A stretch of 64,000 nt of DNA. Source: CAKZML01 sp963823435. Its GTDB lineage: Bacteria > Pseudomonadota > Gammaproteobacteria > Steroidobacterales > BM003. Under the pieces are notes generated by a model that saw nothing but the letters and a program-made list of their open reading frames with translations, was not told the origin of the DNA and did no database searches. The stretch covers positions 154,487 to 218,486 of the forward strand of contig CAWGLN010000009.1 in the NCBI GenBank assembly GCA_963823435.1. Direction: 5' to 3'. Positions 6,268 to 16,715 of this stretch are shown here, in pieces. Numbering within the stretch: the first letter of the stretch is position 1; each line of letters opens with the position of its first letter. The position numbers and the translations under genes are program-made.

Positions 6268-8380
6268 ATGGTCTACTGATCGTGGTGCGTTCCGTATCAC
6301 CGGACTCGCACTGTTGTGTCTGCTGGTGCTGACAGGGCTTGCCAGCTGTGGAGGCGGAGGAGGAAGTTCCCCGTTACCTGCAATTGTCGTCAATAGTCTG
6401 CTGGACGATGCCTCGCCTCCGGCCGGAACGGTAACCCTTCGGTCTGCTCTCGCCTCGGCTGCATCTGGTCAGAGAATCACTTTCGATCAAACTCTCAACG
6501 GTGGCACGGTCGATCTGCTCTTCGTCGGTGAAGAACACACTGTTCTCGTCGGTGAGGTAATGGGCTTTGACGACGTGAACAATATTTCCTATCTCGTTGG
6601 TTATTTCGACCGGGATTACGGAAAATCAGCACTCTTCGCCAATAAGAACGTTGTCATCGATGCATCGAATCTTCCTGATGGCATCACAGTAAGTTGGAAC
6701 GGTCCAGATGACGCAAGAGTTCTGGCCGTGTCCGGTAATCTTACTCTGACAAACATTGCGATCACCGGCGGCAACAGTGTTTTTGACGTGGCAGAAGATG
6801 TCGGCCAGCATCCGGATGATAATCAGACTTCTACGCTGGCAAGGGGTGCGGGACTCGCCGTTTGGGGAGTTGCGACCTTAAACGACTGTGCAATTTACGA
6901 TAATCATGCGGTTGGTGACGATGCAGATACCTCTCGTGACGGGGGAGCTTACGGCGGTGGAGTCTACGCGGACACCGTTGTGATGGACCATTGTATTGTC
7001 AGCGGCAATACAGTTTACGGGGGAGGAGCGGCCGGAGGAGGCGTTTTTTCCGTCGGCGGGCGTGATACCAGGGCCAATGTTTCTTCGATTAGTCAATCAG
7101 CCATCACAGAAAACCGAATTGCCGGACTTTTTGCCTACGGTGGCGGTGTGTACTCGGACGGGGGCGGAATCGGACTGGCTACAAGAATTCATATTGAAAA
7201 CAGCACCCTCGCGAGGAATCTTGTCGAACCACCGGCACTTCCACCTTTCCTTTTTGGCCTGCTGGATATCGGTTACTGGCGCGGGGGTGGGCTGTATATG
7301 TCCAACGGGTACATGCAGGTTCAAAACAGCACAATTGTTGAAAACCAGGTGCATGGAAAACCGCGCATCAATGAACTGGATAAAGACAATATCGCTGGCG
7401 GTATCGCCGCGACCATCGGCAACGCCCATGCTGTGGAAGATATGAACATTGGTCATTCCATTGTGGCCGGAAATACCGTTCACGAGATCAATGGCATTGG
7501 TCCTGATGGCTATACGATCGGAAACGTTTATCCGCACGATATTTTTACCGGATCTGTCTTCTATTTCCGCAGCATGGGATACAACCGAATCGGGGTCATC
7601 GATTTCAGCCAGATACTGGCGCCGATTGGTGAGCCAGGCTGGGATTCATTGTCACGTAAACATTATCCGAAAGTTGATGATCAGGATGGCGTGGTTATGG
7701 GTGATGTGCTCGGCAGTGCGACGCTGTCTGCATTCATCAATTCCTCCGGTGTTGAAGCTGATCCCTTTGCGGTGCTTTATTACGAGCCGATCGGTAATGC
7801 TCTGGACCAGATCCCCAGCGGAAACTACAGCGTGACCGAAGTTCTAGGCGAACTGGAGGGGCAACGCTCAGAAGGCTCGAACCCGCTGTTTCTTCCATTG
7901 ATACTGGATCAAATCCAGGATGTTTACGGTCAACCGGATTTCGAGAGCGAGTTCAGAACACATTTTGAAGGCTTCTTGTCAGATATTGATCCGGATACCG
8001 CTGGATCTCAGCAATATGTCAATTGCGACAACGTCACCATAGACACCATAGAACAGGCGTACTGGTGTGGTCCCGCACAGACCTGGCCTCAATTTGCATA
8101 TAATCATGCTTATATTGAGTTTTGGCATCAACTCGATGCGGCGCTTTCGAACGAAATTGCCGGGGTCAATGTGGATCAGATTACGCCCTTGGGGCCGGCA
8201 CTGTTGAACGACGATGTTTGGACCTTACTGTTTGGCCTGGGTCGTAGCTATTTTGCTGGTATCACGGTCAATCTCTTTGAGGCGACTTTTGGCGTTAATC
8301 CGCTGGACATTGATCAACTGGGTAATCCCAGGCCTGCGGACCTCCTCGGCGATATCGGGGCAGTTGAAATTGATAATTAG
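6257..8380 (+). CDS. Right-handed beta-helix lipoprotein (choice-of-anchor Q type)
   Basis: A 707-residue protein with a lipoprotein signal ending 'LTGLASC', followed by a Gly/Ser linker. Residues about 45-70 contain 'AGTVTLRSALASAASG', the opening commonly seen in beta-helix proteins of the choice-of-anchor Q group. A central region rich in 'GGGVY', 'NSTI', 'VENQ' and 'SGNTV' rungs indicates a parallel beta-helix. The C-terminus 'RPADLLGDIGAVEID' is the usual anchor-Q ending. It is probably exposed on the cell surface or in the periplasm; the ligand is unknown. It overlaps the preceding small frame and may be co-translated with it. Confidence 0.8.
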   Translation: MKSKWSTDRGAFRITGLALLCLLVLTGLASCGGGGGSSPLPAIVVNSLLDDASPPAGTVTLRSALASAASGQRITFDQTLNGGTVDLLFVGEEHTVLVGEVMGFDDVNNISYLVGYFDRDYGKSALFANKNVVIDASNLPDGITVSWNGPDDARVLAVSGNLTLTNIAITGGNSVFDVAEDVGQHPDDNQTSTLARGAGLAVWGVATLNDCAIYDNHAVGDDADTSRDGGAYGGGVYADTVVMDHCIVSGNTVYGGGAAGGGVFSVGGRDTRANVSSISQSAITENRIAGLFAYGGGVYSDGGGIGLATRIHIENSTLARNLVEPPALPPFLFGLLDIGYWRGGGLYMSNGYMQVQNSTIVENQVHGKPRINELDKDNIAGGIAATIGNAHAVEDMNIGHSIVAGNTVHEINGIGPDGYTIGNVYPHDIFTGSVFYFRSMGYNRIGVIDFSQILAPIGEPGWDSLSRKHYPKVDDQDGVVMGDVLGSATLSAFINSSGVEADPFAVLYYEPIGNALDQIPSGNYSVTEVLGELEGQRSEGSNPLFLPLILDQIQDVYGQPDFESEFRTHFEGFLSDIDPDTAGSQQYVNCDNVTIDTIEQAYWCGPAQTWPQFAYNHAYIEFWHQLDAALSNEIAGVNVDQITPLGPALLNDDVWTLLFGLGRSYFAGITVNLFEATFGVNPLDIDQLGNPRPADLLGDIGAVEIDN

Positions 8381-8549
8381 CAATGCGGATGAATACTGTT
8401 CTTCAGCCTCTCCTTGCCGTTGCGACTCGATACCGGGGCGGCGCTAGCGCGAATCTGTTTTTACCTCAACCGTTCGACCGGCTCTTGTTCAATTGCCGGC
8501 TGGGTTCGAGAAAATCAGCGGAGACTCTCGACGAGAGGAAGGCACTGTC

Positions 8550-9326
8550 ATGAAATCCCGCCAATGTGTATTGATTACCGGCGCGGCCACCGGCATCGGA
8601 CGGGCCGCAGCGCGCAGGTTCAGCAAGCACGGATGGTTCGTCGGCCTGGCCGACATTGATCGTGCAGGGCTCGCAATGCTGGTCACTGAATTGGGTGAAG
8701 GTAATGCGCTCGCCATATCCATGGACGTAACCAGCGCCGATGCCTGGCGCGATGCACTGGCGAGTTTTTGCGACCGCACCGGACATCTGGATGTGCTCGT
8801 CAACAATGCCGGCATCCTTCTTTCCGGTCCTTTCGAAGATGAACCCCTGGGCCGCCACCATGCCCAGATCGATATCAATTTCAAGGGTGTGCTCAATGGT
8901 TGTTACCTGGCCAAACCCTATCTGGAAAAGACGCCGGGCGCCCGTATTATCAACTTGTCGTCCGCCTCTGCGGTCTACGGCCAGGCATACCTTGCGTCGT
9001 ACTCCGCCACCAAGTTCGCGGTACGGGGTTTAACCGAGGCCTTGAACATAGAATGGCAGGACGATGACATCCGGGTGATGGACATCATGCCGCTGTTCGT
9101 ACAGACGTCGATGATCACCGACGTCAACGCCCCCAGCATTGCGCGTCTTGGCGCCCACCTTACGGCCGAGGATGTGGCCAGGACCATATGGGCTGCAGCG
9201 ACCTACCAGGGCAGTTATAGCAGGGTGCACTGGCCGGTCGGCTTCATGGCGACGTGGTTTTTTCGTCTCACGAGCCTGGGTCCGGAACGCCTGATCCGCT
9301 CGCTCGCAAGGTGGATCGCCACCTGA
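8550..9326 (+). CDS. SDR family oxidoreductase
   Basis: A 258-residue short-chain dehydrogenase. The NAD(P)-binding motif TGAATGIG lies at residues 10-17, NNAG at about 87-90, the catalytic Ser in 'NLSSASA' and the YxxxK motif in 'YSATK' at about 150. A hydrophobic C-terminal stretch ('GFMATWFFRLTSL') suggests membrane association. The start at 8550 is chosen because 'gaggaagg' precedes it by 8 nt; the longer in-frame start has no such site. The substrate is unknown. Confidence 0.88.
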   Translation: MKSRQCVLITGAATGIGRAAARRFSKHGWFVGLADIDRAGLAMLVTELGEGNALAISMDVTSADAWRDALASFCDRTGHLDVLVNNAGILLSGPFEDEPLGRHHAQIDINFKGVLNGCYLAKPYLEKTPGARIINLSSASAVYGQAYLASYSATKFAVRGLTEALNIEWQDDDIRVMDIMPLFVQTSMITDVNAPSIARLGAHLTAEDVARTIWAAATYQGSYSRVHWPVGFMATWFFRLTSLGPERLIRSLARWIAT

Positions 9327-9708
9327 CTTCTGTGGCCTGCCGGTAATGCTGCAGGGGGGTCCAACGACACCGCCAGTGCGTCGATAATCCCGGGCCTGGT
9401 TAGCCGTATCCCAACCGTCACTTCGGGCCGCCAACTCAAGCGCTCGTGGCGTTCTTGAAACTGCCGGAGCGATGTCAGATCTGTCACGTCGGTAGATTAA
9501 AAACCTCTCGCGCGGGTAGGTCTATCGTGGCTTATACCAGCCCTCTCTTTTGGAAAAACGAAGGTTTCTTTAGGTGCAGTTTTGGTAAAATTACGCTTCG
9601 CTTCTGGCACTTAATCCATTTCAATTATTCAGATAATTTTCAGCGTAAATTCAAGTCTCTCACCACACGCTGGTTCTGCCCGGGTGTGGGCTGGCAACGG
9701 AGGCCACC
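9327..9708. other. Intergenic region upstream of the OFA transporter
   Basis: About 380 bp without a supported gene. The first 150 bp are GC-rich; the 9490-9660 part is markedly AT-rich and probably contains the transporter promoter. A minus-strand frame of 90 residues overlaps the 3' end of the SDR gene but has no ribosome binding site and no recognised motif. Confidence 0.5.
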
Positions 9709-11064
9709 ATGGGACAAGGAACCAGGACACTTAACCGATCGCTCGTCGTTGCAGGCGCGATTTTGATTCAATTGGCGCTGGGTGCGATCTATGCCTGGTC
9801 TGTTTTCACGGCAAGACTGACCGATGCAGCCGGTGCTTACGCCTTCTCCGCGAGTCAGACCGCGTGGGTATTCTCTTCGGGCCTCGCCACGTTTGCCATC
9901 GTCATGGTATTGGCGGGACGGGTGCTTCCGAGCACGGGACCGCGCTTGCTGGCAATTGCCGGTGGTCTGCTACTCGGCGCAGGCTACGTATTGAGCGGCT
10001 TCTTCGGCGCGAGTTTCTGGGTACAGTTGACCTGCATTGGCGTGATCAGCGGCGCCGGCATCGGACTGGCCTACGTCGTGCCGATCTCGGTCTGTGTCAA
10101 GTGGTTTCCCGACAAGAAGGGCTTGATTACCGGACTGGCCGTCGCCGGCTTCGGTTTCGGCGCGACCATCTGGGTCAAGGTGGCCGACTCGTGGTTCGGC
10201 GGCCTGCTCAACACCACCAACGTCTTTGGTCTGCCGGGCGTGCAGAGTGTCTTTGTGATCTATGGTTTCGCGCTGGCCTTTCTGGTGCTTTTGGGCAGTA
10301 CCGTCATGGTCAATCCGCCGGAAGGCTATCAACCGGTCGGCTGGACGCCTCCCATCTCGAAAAGCGGCAACCAAGAGGGAGCGGTGGACTTCAGTGCCCG
10401 CGAAATGCTGCGCTCACCGCGGTTCTATATGCTCTGGTTGGTCTTCATGTTCGCCGGCGTGGCGGGACTCATGGTGATCTATTGCATCAAACTTTTTGGT
10501 ATTGATGTGCTGGAGCACAACGGCGTCGCCAACGCCGGTGCTATCGCCGGCACCGCGATGGCGTGGTATGCGATTTTCAACGGCCTGGGCCGCATTGCCT
10601 GGGGTGGCATCAGCGACAGGATCGGTCGCAAGGCCGCAATAACCGTTAACACGGCGCTGCAAGGCCTGATCATGCTTCTGGCTTACCACGTGTTTATCGG
10701 TTTCGGCCAGCAATATGGCTTTATCCTGGCTGCGGCGCTGATCGGCTTTAACTATGGTGGTTGTTTCGCATTGTTTCCCGCCGTCACAGCGGACTATTTC
10801 GGCAACAAGAACGTTGGCAGTAATTACGGCTGGATGTTTACTGCGTACGGAATTGCAGGCCTCGCCGGACCCCTGCTGGCCGGTTATTTCAAAGATGCAG
10901 CACAAGGATCGGCGCAGCCGGTAATTTGGATGACGCCTTTCATCATCGCAGGCTCGGTCTGTCTGTTAGGTGCGCTCATCATGGCGGTTTCCGCCCGGCC
11001 ACAGCTTGTGCCGCTAGGGGTTGCGTCCACGGTTAACCGAGGACTCGCCACCAGGATGGCATAG
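9709..11064 (+). CDS. OFA family MFS transporter (oxalate/formate antiporter-like)
   Basis: A 451-residue permease with twelve predicted transmembrane helices. The first helix carries 'LGAIYAWSVF', typical of the OFA family. Others include 'YVVPISVCVKWFPDKKGLITGLAVAGFG', the family signature around helices 4-5 (quoted in parts: 'VKWFPDKKGLITG'), and 'WGGISDRIGRKAA', the MFS loop between helices 8 and 9. The model is OxlT, which exchanges oxalate for formate, but most relatives have other monocarboxylate substrates, so specificity is open. A 'ggaggccacc' site precedes the start. Confidence 0.9.
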   Translation: MGQGTRTLNRSLVVAGAILIQLALGAIYAWSVFTARLTDAAGAYAFSASQTAWVFSSGLATFAIVMVLAGRVLPSTGPRLLAIAGGLLLGAGYVLSGFFGASFWVQLTCIGVISGAGIGLAYVVPISVCVKWFPDKKGLITGLAVAGFGFGATIWVKVADSWFGGLLNTTNVFGLPGVQSVFVIYGFALAFLVLLGSTVMVNPPEGYQPVGWTPPISKSGNQEGAVDFSAREMLRSPRFYMLWLVFMFAGVAGLMVIYCIKLFGIDVLEHNGVANAGAIAGTAMAWYAIFNGLGRIAWGGISDRIGRKAAITVNTALQGLIMLLAYHVFIGFGQQYGFILAAALIGFNYGGCFALFPAVTADYFGNKNVGSNYGWMFTAYGIAGLAGPLLAGYFKDAAQGSAQPVIWMTPFIIAGSVCLLGALIMAVSARPQLVPLGVASTVNRGLATRMA

Positions 11065-11174
11065 CAAACATCTGTTGACCCTCGAACGATTAACGAAGGT
11101 ATCGGCCTGCCTCTTTTCCGCAGTTCTGTCAAAGGGCCACCGTTAGTGCTTCCTGTCTGGCGTCCAGCAGCGAT

Positions 11175-12179
11175 TTATTTACCTACTTCCAGCATGATTT
11201 TTCCAATGTGTTCGCTGGATTCCATCAATAGGTGCGCCTCGGCTGCCCGCTCCAGGGGGAAAACCTCGCTGATTACCGGGCGCACACGTCCGGACTCCAA
11301 CAATGGCCAAACGTTTTCCTTCAGGGCCTGCGCTATCGCCCCCTTCTCGGCTACCGTTCGCGGCCGCAGGGTTGAACCGGTAATCATCAGGCGCTTGACC
11401 ATTACGGGGCGCCAATCCATTTCGGCCCGGGATCCACCCAGAAAGGCAATGATGACGATGCGCCCGTCCACCGCCGCCAGTGACACATTACGCTCAAGGT
11501 AGCTTCCTGCGACCATGTCCAGGACAAGGTCAACTCCCCGCCCACCGGAGGCCTCACGCAACACTTCCACGAAGTCCTGTTCCCTGTAGTTCACCGCAAG
11601 CACCGCTCCCAGGTCCTCGCAGGCACGACATTTCTCTCGCGAGCCTGCGGTCGTGTACACCGTGGCGCCCAGGGCCGAGGCAAGCTGAATTGCTGCGGTG
11701 CCAATACCACTGGAGCCACCGTGGACCAGCAGGGTCTCGCCCGGCCGCAAGCCACCGGTTTCAAACACCGTGGACCAAACCGTAAAAAACGTCTCGGGCA
11801 AGGCCGCCGCCTCAAGCATGCTCAGACCCGCGGGTATCGGCAGGCACTGCGGTTCCGGGGCCACCGCGTATTCGGCGTAACCGCCACCAGACAGCAGCGC
11901 GCAGACTTTATCTCCAGGCGAGAAGCCGGATACACCGTCACCGAGCACCAGCACTTCGCCCGAGACTTCCAGCCCGAGGATATCCGATGCGCCAGCCGGT
12001 GGTGGATACAAGCCCTTGCGCTGAAAGACATCGGGTCGGTTTACACCGGCAGCAGACACCTTCAATAACACCTCTCCGGCACCCGGCACGGGCAATGGGC
12101 GGGTCCCGGGAACCAGGACTTCAGGGCCGCCAGGCGCGCGGATTTCACTCACTAACATGCTCTGGGGAAGCTGGCTCAT
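11175..12179 (-). CDS. NAD(P)H quinone oxidoreductase, PIG3/zeta-crystallin type
   Basis: A 334-residue medium-chain dehydrogenase without the structural zinc site. It has an N-terminal GroES-like domain ('AGVNRPDVFQRKGLYPPP') and a Rossmann domain with 'VHGGSSGIGTAAIQLA'. The match is to the PIG3 family of quinone oxidoreductases, which reduce quinones or related enones with NADPH in the cytoplasm. The start at 12179 is preceded by 'aggaggagagg'; the longer in-frame version adds 39 residues without such a site. It is divergent from mltF. Confidence 0.9.
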   Translation of the reverse strand: MSQLPQSMLVSEIRAPGGPEVLVPGTRPLPVPGAGEVLLKVSAAGVNRPDVFQRKGLYPPPAGASDILGLEVSGEVLVLGDGVSGFSPGDKVCALLSGGGYAEYAVAPEPQCLPIPAGLSMLEAAALPETFFTVWSTVFETGGLRPGETLLVHGGSSGIGTAAIQLASALGATVYTTAGSREKCRACEDLGAVLAVNYREQDFVEVLREASGGRGVDLVLDMVAGSYLERNVSLAAVDGRIVIIAFLGGSRAEMDWRPVMVKRLMITGSTLRPRTVAEKGAIAQALKENVWPLLESGRVRPVISEVFPLERAAEAHLLMESSEHIGKIMLEVGK

Positions 12180-12395
12180 GTCCTCTCCTCCTGGGTGCGC
12201 CCGGGTCAGCGCAGCTCTCCCCGGCAGCTTGATGACCTGTGTTGGCGCGGCCTGCGACTCACCTGTCGTAAATTCACAACATAATACCTGGCTCACCAGC
12301 CCCGCAGCCCATCAAATTTTCTGTCGCTGCTTGCAAAGGATATCCCGCGGCGTGGGCTATTATTGTACCCGTATCCATGCGGAGGAAGCCGCAAC

Positions 12396-13817
12396 TTGAG
12401 ACTTCTTACGCTGATCATTGCGTCGCTCTCGGTGTTTCTGAGTACCTGCTCGGAAACGCCCTCTGTGCTTGAGCAGGTCAAGACACGTGGCGTGCTTCGG
12501 GTAGTCACCCGTTTCAGCCCGGTCACCTACTACGAGGGCGCCAATGGCCCCGCGGGCGCAGAATACGAGATGGTCCGCGGCCTGGCCAGGGAACTGGGTG
12601 TGCGGCTCGAGATTTACGCCACCGAAAGTTTCTCCGGGATACTGCCCGAGGTCATGCATGGCAAGGCTGATCTTGCCGCCGCAGCACTGACGGTTACCGA
12701 GGACAGACAATCGAAGGTCCTGTTTGGTACGCCCTACAAGACCACCAGTGAGCATGTAATCTACAAGGTAGGCACGCCACGCCCACGCAAGCTGGACGAT
12801 ATCGTTGGTGGAGCAATAGAAGTACTTGCGGGCAGCAGCCATGTTGAATCACTGCACAAACTCAGACAGCAAAACCCGGACCTGACCTGGCTTGAGAATT
12901 CGGACACCGAGGTGGAAGACCTGTTGTTTCGTGTATCCAGCGGCGAACTGAGTTACACGGTGGCCGATACGCTGGAGTTCAATGTTACGCGAAACTACCA
13001 TCCCGACATTCGCATCGGCATGGACCTGGACAATAACCACGACATGGCCTGGGCGTTTCGCAAGTCAGATGATCACAGCTTGCTGGATGCAGCCAACGCC
13101 TACCTGTTCAAGATCCACGAAAATGGCAGTCTGGCCCGGGTGGAGGAGCGCTACTTCGGCCACACCCGGCGCTTCGATTATGTCGGCACCCGTTCGTTCC
13201 TGCGGGACATAGATCAGAAACTCCCGAGCTACCGCTACCTGTTCGAACAGGTGGCGAGTGAGCATGACCTGGACTGGCGCTTGCTGGCGGCGGTCAGTTA
13301 CCAGGAGTCGCACTGGAATCCCGGCGCCAGGTCTCCCACCGGCGTGCGCGGACTGATGATGCTCACACTGGCCACCGCCAAGCAAATGGAAGTGAAAGAC
13401 CGCAGGGACCCACAGCAGAGTATTCGTGGCGGCGCCCGCTACCTGGAAAGGGTGAAAAGCAAAATCCCGATCCGTATACCCGAGCCGGACAGAACCTGGC
13501 TGGCGCTGGCCGCCTATAACGTGGGTTGGGCTCACCTGGAAGATGCACGCATCATAACCGAAATGCGCGGAGAGAACCCCGATAGCTGGCGCGCGGTCAA
13601 GGAAAGCCTCCCCCTGCTCACCCAGAAGCAATGGTACAAACAGGTTAAACGTGGCTATGCCAGGGGTTGGGAGCCGGTGCGCTACGTGGAGAATGTCCGG
13701 AGCTACCTGGATATCCTCAAGTGGAAGACGGCAACCAGCAATCCGCGCCGCCTGGCGCCGCTGGAGCCCGGCGAAGCGGACTTTGGCGGGACCGAGATGG
13801 TCATCGCGTCGCCCTAG
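12396..13817 (+). CDS. mltF: Membrane-bound lytic murein transglycosylase F
   Basis: About 473 residues from a TTG start at 12396, which follows 'ggagga' and gives a proper lipoprotein signal ending 'LSTC'. An ATG 33 bp upstream is an alternative. The N-terminal half is a solute-binding-type (SBP_bac_3) domain ('GVLRVVTRFSPVTYYEG'). The C-terminal half is an SLT domain with the catalytic Glu in 'AAVSYQESHWNP' (near residue 304) and 'LALAAYNVGWAHL'. It cleaves peptidoglycan glycan strands at the outer membrane to form anhydromuropeptides. Domain order and length match MltF (about 500 residues). Confidence 0.93.
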   Translation: MRLLTLIIASLSVFLSTCSETPSVLEQVKTRGVLRVVTRFSPVTYYEGANGPAGAEYEMVRGLARELGVRLEIYATESFSGILPEVMHGKADLAAAALTVTEDRQSKVLFGTPYKTTSEHVIYKVGTPRPRKLDDIVGGAIEVLAGSSHVESLHKLRQQNPDLTWLENSDTEVEDLLFRVSSGELSYTVADTLEFNVTRNYHPDIRIGMDLDNNHDMAWAFRKSDDHSLLDAANAYLFKIHENGSLARVEERYFGHTRRFDYVGTRSFLRDIDQKLPSYRYLFEQVASEHDLDWRLLAAVSYQESHWNPGARSPTGVRGLMMLTLATAKQMEVKDRRDPQQSIRGGARYLERVKSKIPIRIPEPDRTWLALAAYNVGWAHLEDARIITEMRGENPDSWRAVKESLPLLTQKQWYKQVKRGYARGWEPVRYVENVRSYLDILKWKTATSNPRRLAPLEPGEADFGGTEMVIASP

Positions 13818-13979
13818 GCCGTCCGCCACCAGTTCGAGACTCGTTCCAAGAAGTAAATATAAAGGTCCTGGGGGGCCTTCAATCCTTGGACTTAAATCTT
13901 CTAAAGGGGTAGTCTTTGGCGGCAACAGCCACAAAACAATGTGGCACAAGAACGGGGATAAAAACTAAGGAGCCGAGAA

Positions 13980-16134
13980 ATGCGGAAATTCATGACGGCA
14001 GCACTGGTGGGAGCCGCGCTGCTGATTGGGGGTTGTAATTCACCTACGGGCGAAACTGGCGTGGTGGTCGAACAGGACCCGCGTGCAGATTTCGTGGTTC
14101 AGTATATCCCGACGGCCCAGAACCGGCGGGCATTGCCTTATCCGAACGACATCTGGTTAAGCGGCTCGACCGACGGCACCCTGAATATACCCGGCACCTT
14201 GTCGAGCACGGGAGCGGCCGGAGTAACCTGCCCTCGGTTAACCTGGTCGACGGGTACTCAACAACTTCCGTAATCACTGTCCCGTTCAATTACCCGGTGG
14301 ACCTCACGTCGGTGAAGCCCTACATGCCGACCGACCGGCTGGCGCACCGGCATTCCCGGGCACGAATCTTTGGGTATTGGATGTAACTGATGTCCTATCG
14401 GGTGCGGCACCGCTGCCAACCCCGCTGATTCCGCTGGTACCTGGAGTGACGGACGCCATCGCCGACTACACCTATCGGGTTTCAACCGCCACGGACGCCC
14501 AGGGCGCAGTCATGGAAATTGTTCCGGTAAAGCCTTTCGGACCTGAAACGACCTATCGCGTTCATTATGACGGCGGGTGTAATGGACGTACTGGGCAATG
14601 ACCTGGCCGCGGATAACCAGTTCCGCGATATCCGGGATGCCTGCTTCAGTGGGGAGACCCTTTCCAACGCAATCCTGGAGAGAATCAAGAACCTCGCTGT
14701 CTGCCCAATCCTGCAGGCGGGAGCCGCAGCCTTCAACGTGCCGGCTTCAGACTTCATGGTGTCATGGACCATGACAACCCAGTCTATTGGGGAGGCGCTT
14801 GCGAACGTTGCCGCTGCAGCGGAAGCAGAGCCTGCTGTTCTGATCAATTCAACTCTGACCACAGCCAGCCTCGGTGTCCCACTGGGCCTACCGTTCCCCG
14901 GCGGCGCGGACCTGTATACAGGCACGATTCAAATTCCTTATTTCATGAGCAAGGCCGATCCGTTATTCAGCACTTGGCAGTCTGCCAGCGGACTTCCAAT
15001 ATCACTGGATCCGAATCCCGTTGCCACCGAGCAACTCACCATACCCCTGTTTGCGGTCATTCCAAATAGCACCGGATGTCCTGCAGGCAAGCCTGTGACG
15101 GGGTGGCCAGTGACAATATACCAACACGGGGTCTCGAGAAACCGTGTTGATGCGTTCCTCCTGGGCGAAGCGTTTGCCGCGGCCTGTACCGCAATCGTGG
15201 CAATCGACCTGCCCTTGCATGGTGTTTTGGATGCCTCCAACCCATTCTTCCAGGGGCCGGACAATCCGGTTCCCTTCAATGCCTTTGGCGATAACGAACG
15301 GCATTTCTACCTGGACGATTTCACTATTGATATCGGCGGTGCCGGACTGATTCCCGGTCTACCTGACGGCGAGGTTGACGATGGCACCGAAGTATTCGCC
15401 GGCGCAGTCCTGGCACCAGCCAGTGGTCGCGATAATTTCCGCCAGGCGGGCGTCCGATTTGATCCATCTAGCGCGGACCGTTCCGACGTTGGACCTGGAC
15501 AATGATGCCGCCACAACGGACTTTGACGGGTCTAGGATTTCGTTCCTCTCTTCTTCTCTGGGTTCCTACCTTGGGACCATCTTCTTGGGGGTCGATGATA
15601 CCGCAATTTCTTCTGCCACGCTGGAAAACGTAGGGGGGAAATTGGACGATATCAATGCTGGGGTCGGCAGGACTTCGGAGGCGCAGTAAGAGATGTCCTG
15701 GCAGGCTCTTCTCGGCCTCCAGCAAAATATCTCTGGGTTTTGACGAGTACTTGCGGGACTTGCAGACCGTCATTGAAGATGGGGATCCAATCAACTACGC
15801 GGCGGCGGCAGCGGATCTTCGTCCGGTCCTTGTGCATATGTTTCTGAACGACCCAACGGTCCCGAACGAGGCGACCGACGCTGTGGTGGAATTGCTAGGC
15901 AGCTCTGAATTGGGCTTTCCTGGAACCCCAGAGCCTGGGCCGGGCCTGAACGTCAGGGTGACATATGTTCTAGGCGGACACTCGTCCATCATCAATCCGG
16001 CAGCAGATGCGGGTGACCCGGTTGGCAGTTTCCGTGCCTTCATGGAATTGCAGGCCGAAGCAGCAAATTTCTCTGCCTCGGGTGGATCGTACCTGCCGAT
16101 AGCAGATCCGGGAGTCGTTCTACCACTTCCATAA
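13980..16134 (+). pseudogene. Pla-1/cef (VolA-like) surface lipase, frameshifted
   Basis: Pieces in three frames join into one protein of roughly 715 residues. It opens with a lipoprotein signal ('LIGGCNSP') and the N-terminal lipase domain hallmark 'LPYPNDIWLSGSTDGTLNIP', then 'NLVDGYSTTSVITVPFNYP' and 'WPVTIYQHGVSRN'. The nucleophile region reads 'FLSSSLGSYLG' where GHSLG is expected. Frame changes occur near 14230, 14340, 14560, 15460 and 15680. The family hydrolyses exogenous lipids at the cell surface. Because housekeeping genes here carry similar indels, it may be intact in the organism, although the altered elbow allows true decay. 'aaggag' precedes the start. Confidence 0.75.
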
Positions 16135-16160
16135 TTTTGATTCGACTCGCGTAAACAGAA

Positions 16161-16188
16161 AAAGGGCGACTTTGGTCGCCCTTTTTTT
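16161..16188. terminator. Bidirectional rho-independent terminator
   Basis: The stem agggcgac/gtcgccct, with a poly-A run on one side and a poly-T run on the other, lies between the convergent lipase and tadA genes and can serve both. Confidence 0.9.
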
Positions 16189-16220
16189 ATTGGTTGAAAG
16201 TTCACTAATTACTAATAAAT

Positions 16221-16715
16221 TTACTTCGCGCCACCGTTGCGCCGGGCCGCGAAGAATTCCTTGAGCAGGGCACCGGCCTCCTCCGCGCATACTCCGCCGG
16301 TGACCTCCAGGCGGTGATTCAGCGCATCGTGATCCACGATATTGAATACGCTGCCCGCGGCGCCCGCGCGCGGGTCTACGGCCCCGTATACCAGGCGCTT
16401 GACCCGTGCATGCACCATCGCGCTTGCACACATGGCACAGGGCTCCAGGGTCACGTACAAGGTGGTCTCCAGCAACCGGTAATTTGCCATCACCTCGCCC
16501 GCCTGGCGCAGGGCGATGATCTCGGCATGGGCGGTGGGATCGTTCAGCCCGATGGGGCGATTGGAACCCTCGGCCACGATTTCCCCGTCCTTCACCAGGA
16601 CCGCACCCACGGGAACTTCACCGACCTCGACCGCTTCCCGCGCCAATTCCAGGGCACGTTGCATAAACGCGCCGGTCCAGCATCTTCTTGAGTTATTTCC
16701 TGATTCACGGCGCAA
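16221..16715 (-). CDS. tadA: tRNA-specific adenosine deaminase
   Basis: A 164-residue zinc deaminase that converts A34 to inosine in tRNA-Arg(ACG). The catalytic motif HAE is at residues 63-65 and the zinc-binding PCAMC at 92-96. 'VPVGAVLV', 'NRPIG' and 'NYRLLETTLYVTLEP' are as in E. coli TadA. The annotated start overlaps the end of the DadA-like gene by 11 bp. An internal ATG at 16664, at the usual 'MQRALELA' start of the domain, is an equally good candidate. Confidence 0.95.
   Translation of the reverse strand: MRRESGNNSRRCWTGAFMQRALELAREAVEVGEVPVGAVLVKDGEIVAEGSNRPIGLNDPTAHAEIIALRQAGEVMANYRLLETTLYVTLEPCAMCASAMVHARVKRLVYGAVDPRAGAAGSVFNIVDHDALNHRLEVTGGVCAEEAGALLKEFFAARRNGGAK

Noticed and set aside
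9215..9487. A 90-residue minus-strand frame overlapping the 3' end of the SDR gene
   Set aside because: No ribosome binding site and no known motif; half of it is antisense to the SDR coding region.
13860..13885. Hairpin aaggtcc/ggcctt after mltF
   Set aside because: The stem is imperfect and lacks a T-run, so I did not call it a terminator.
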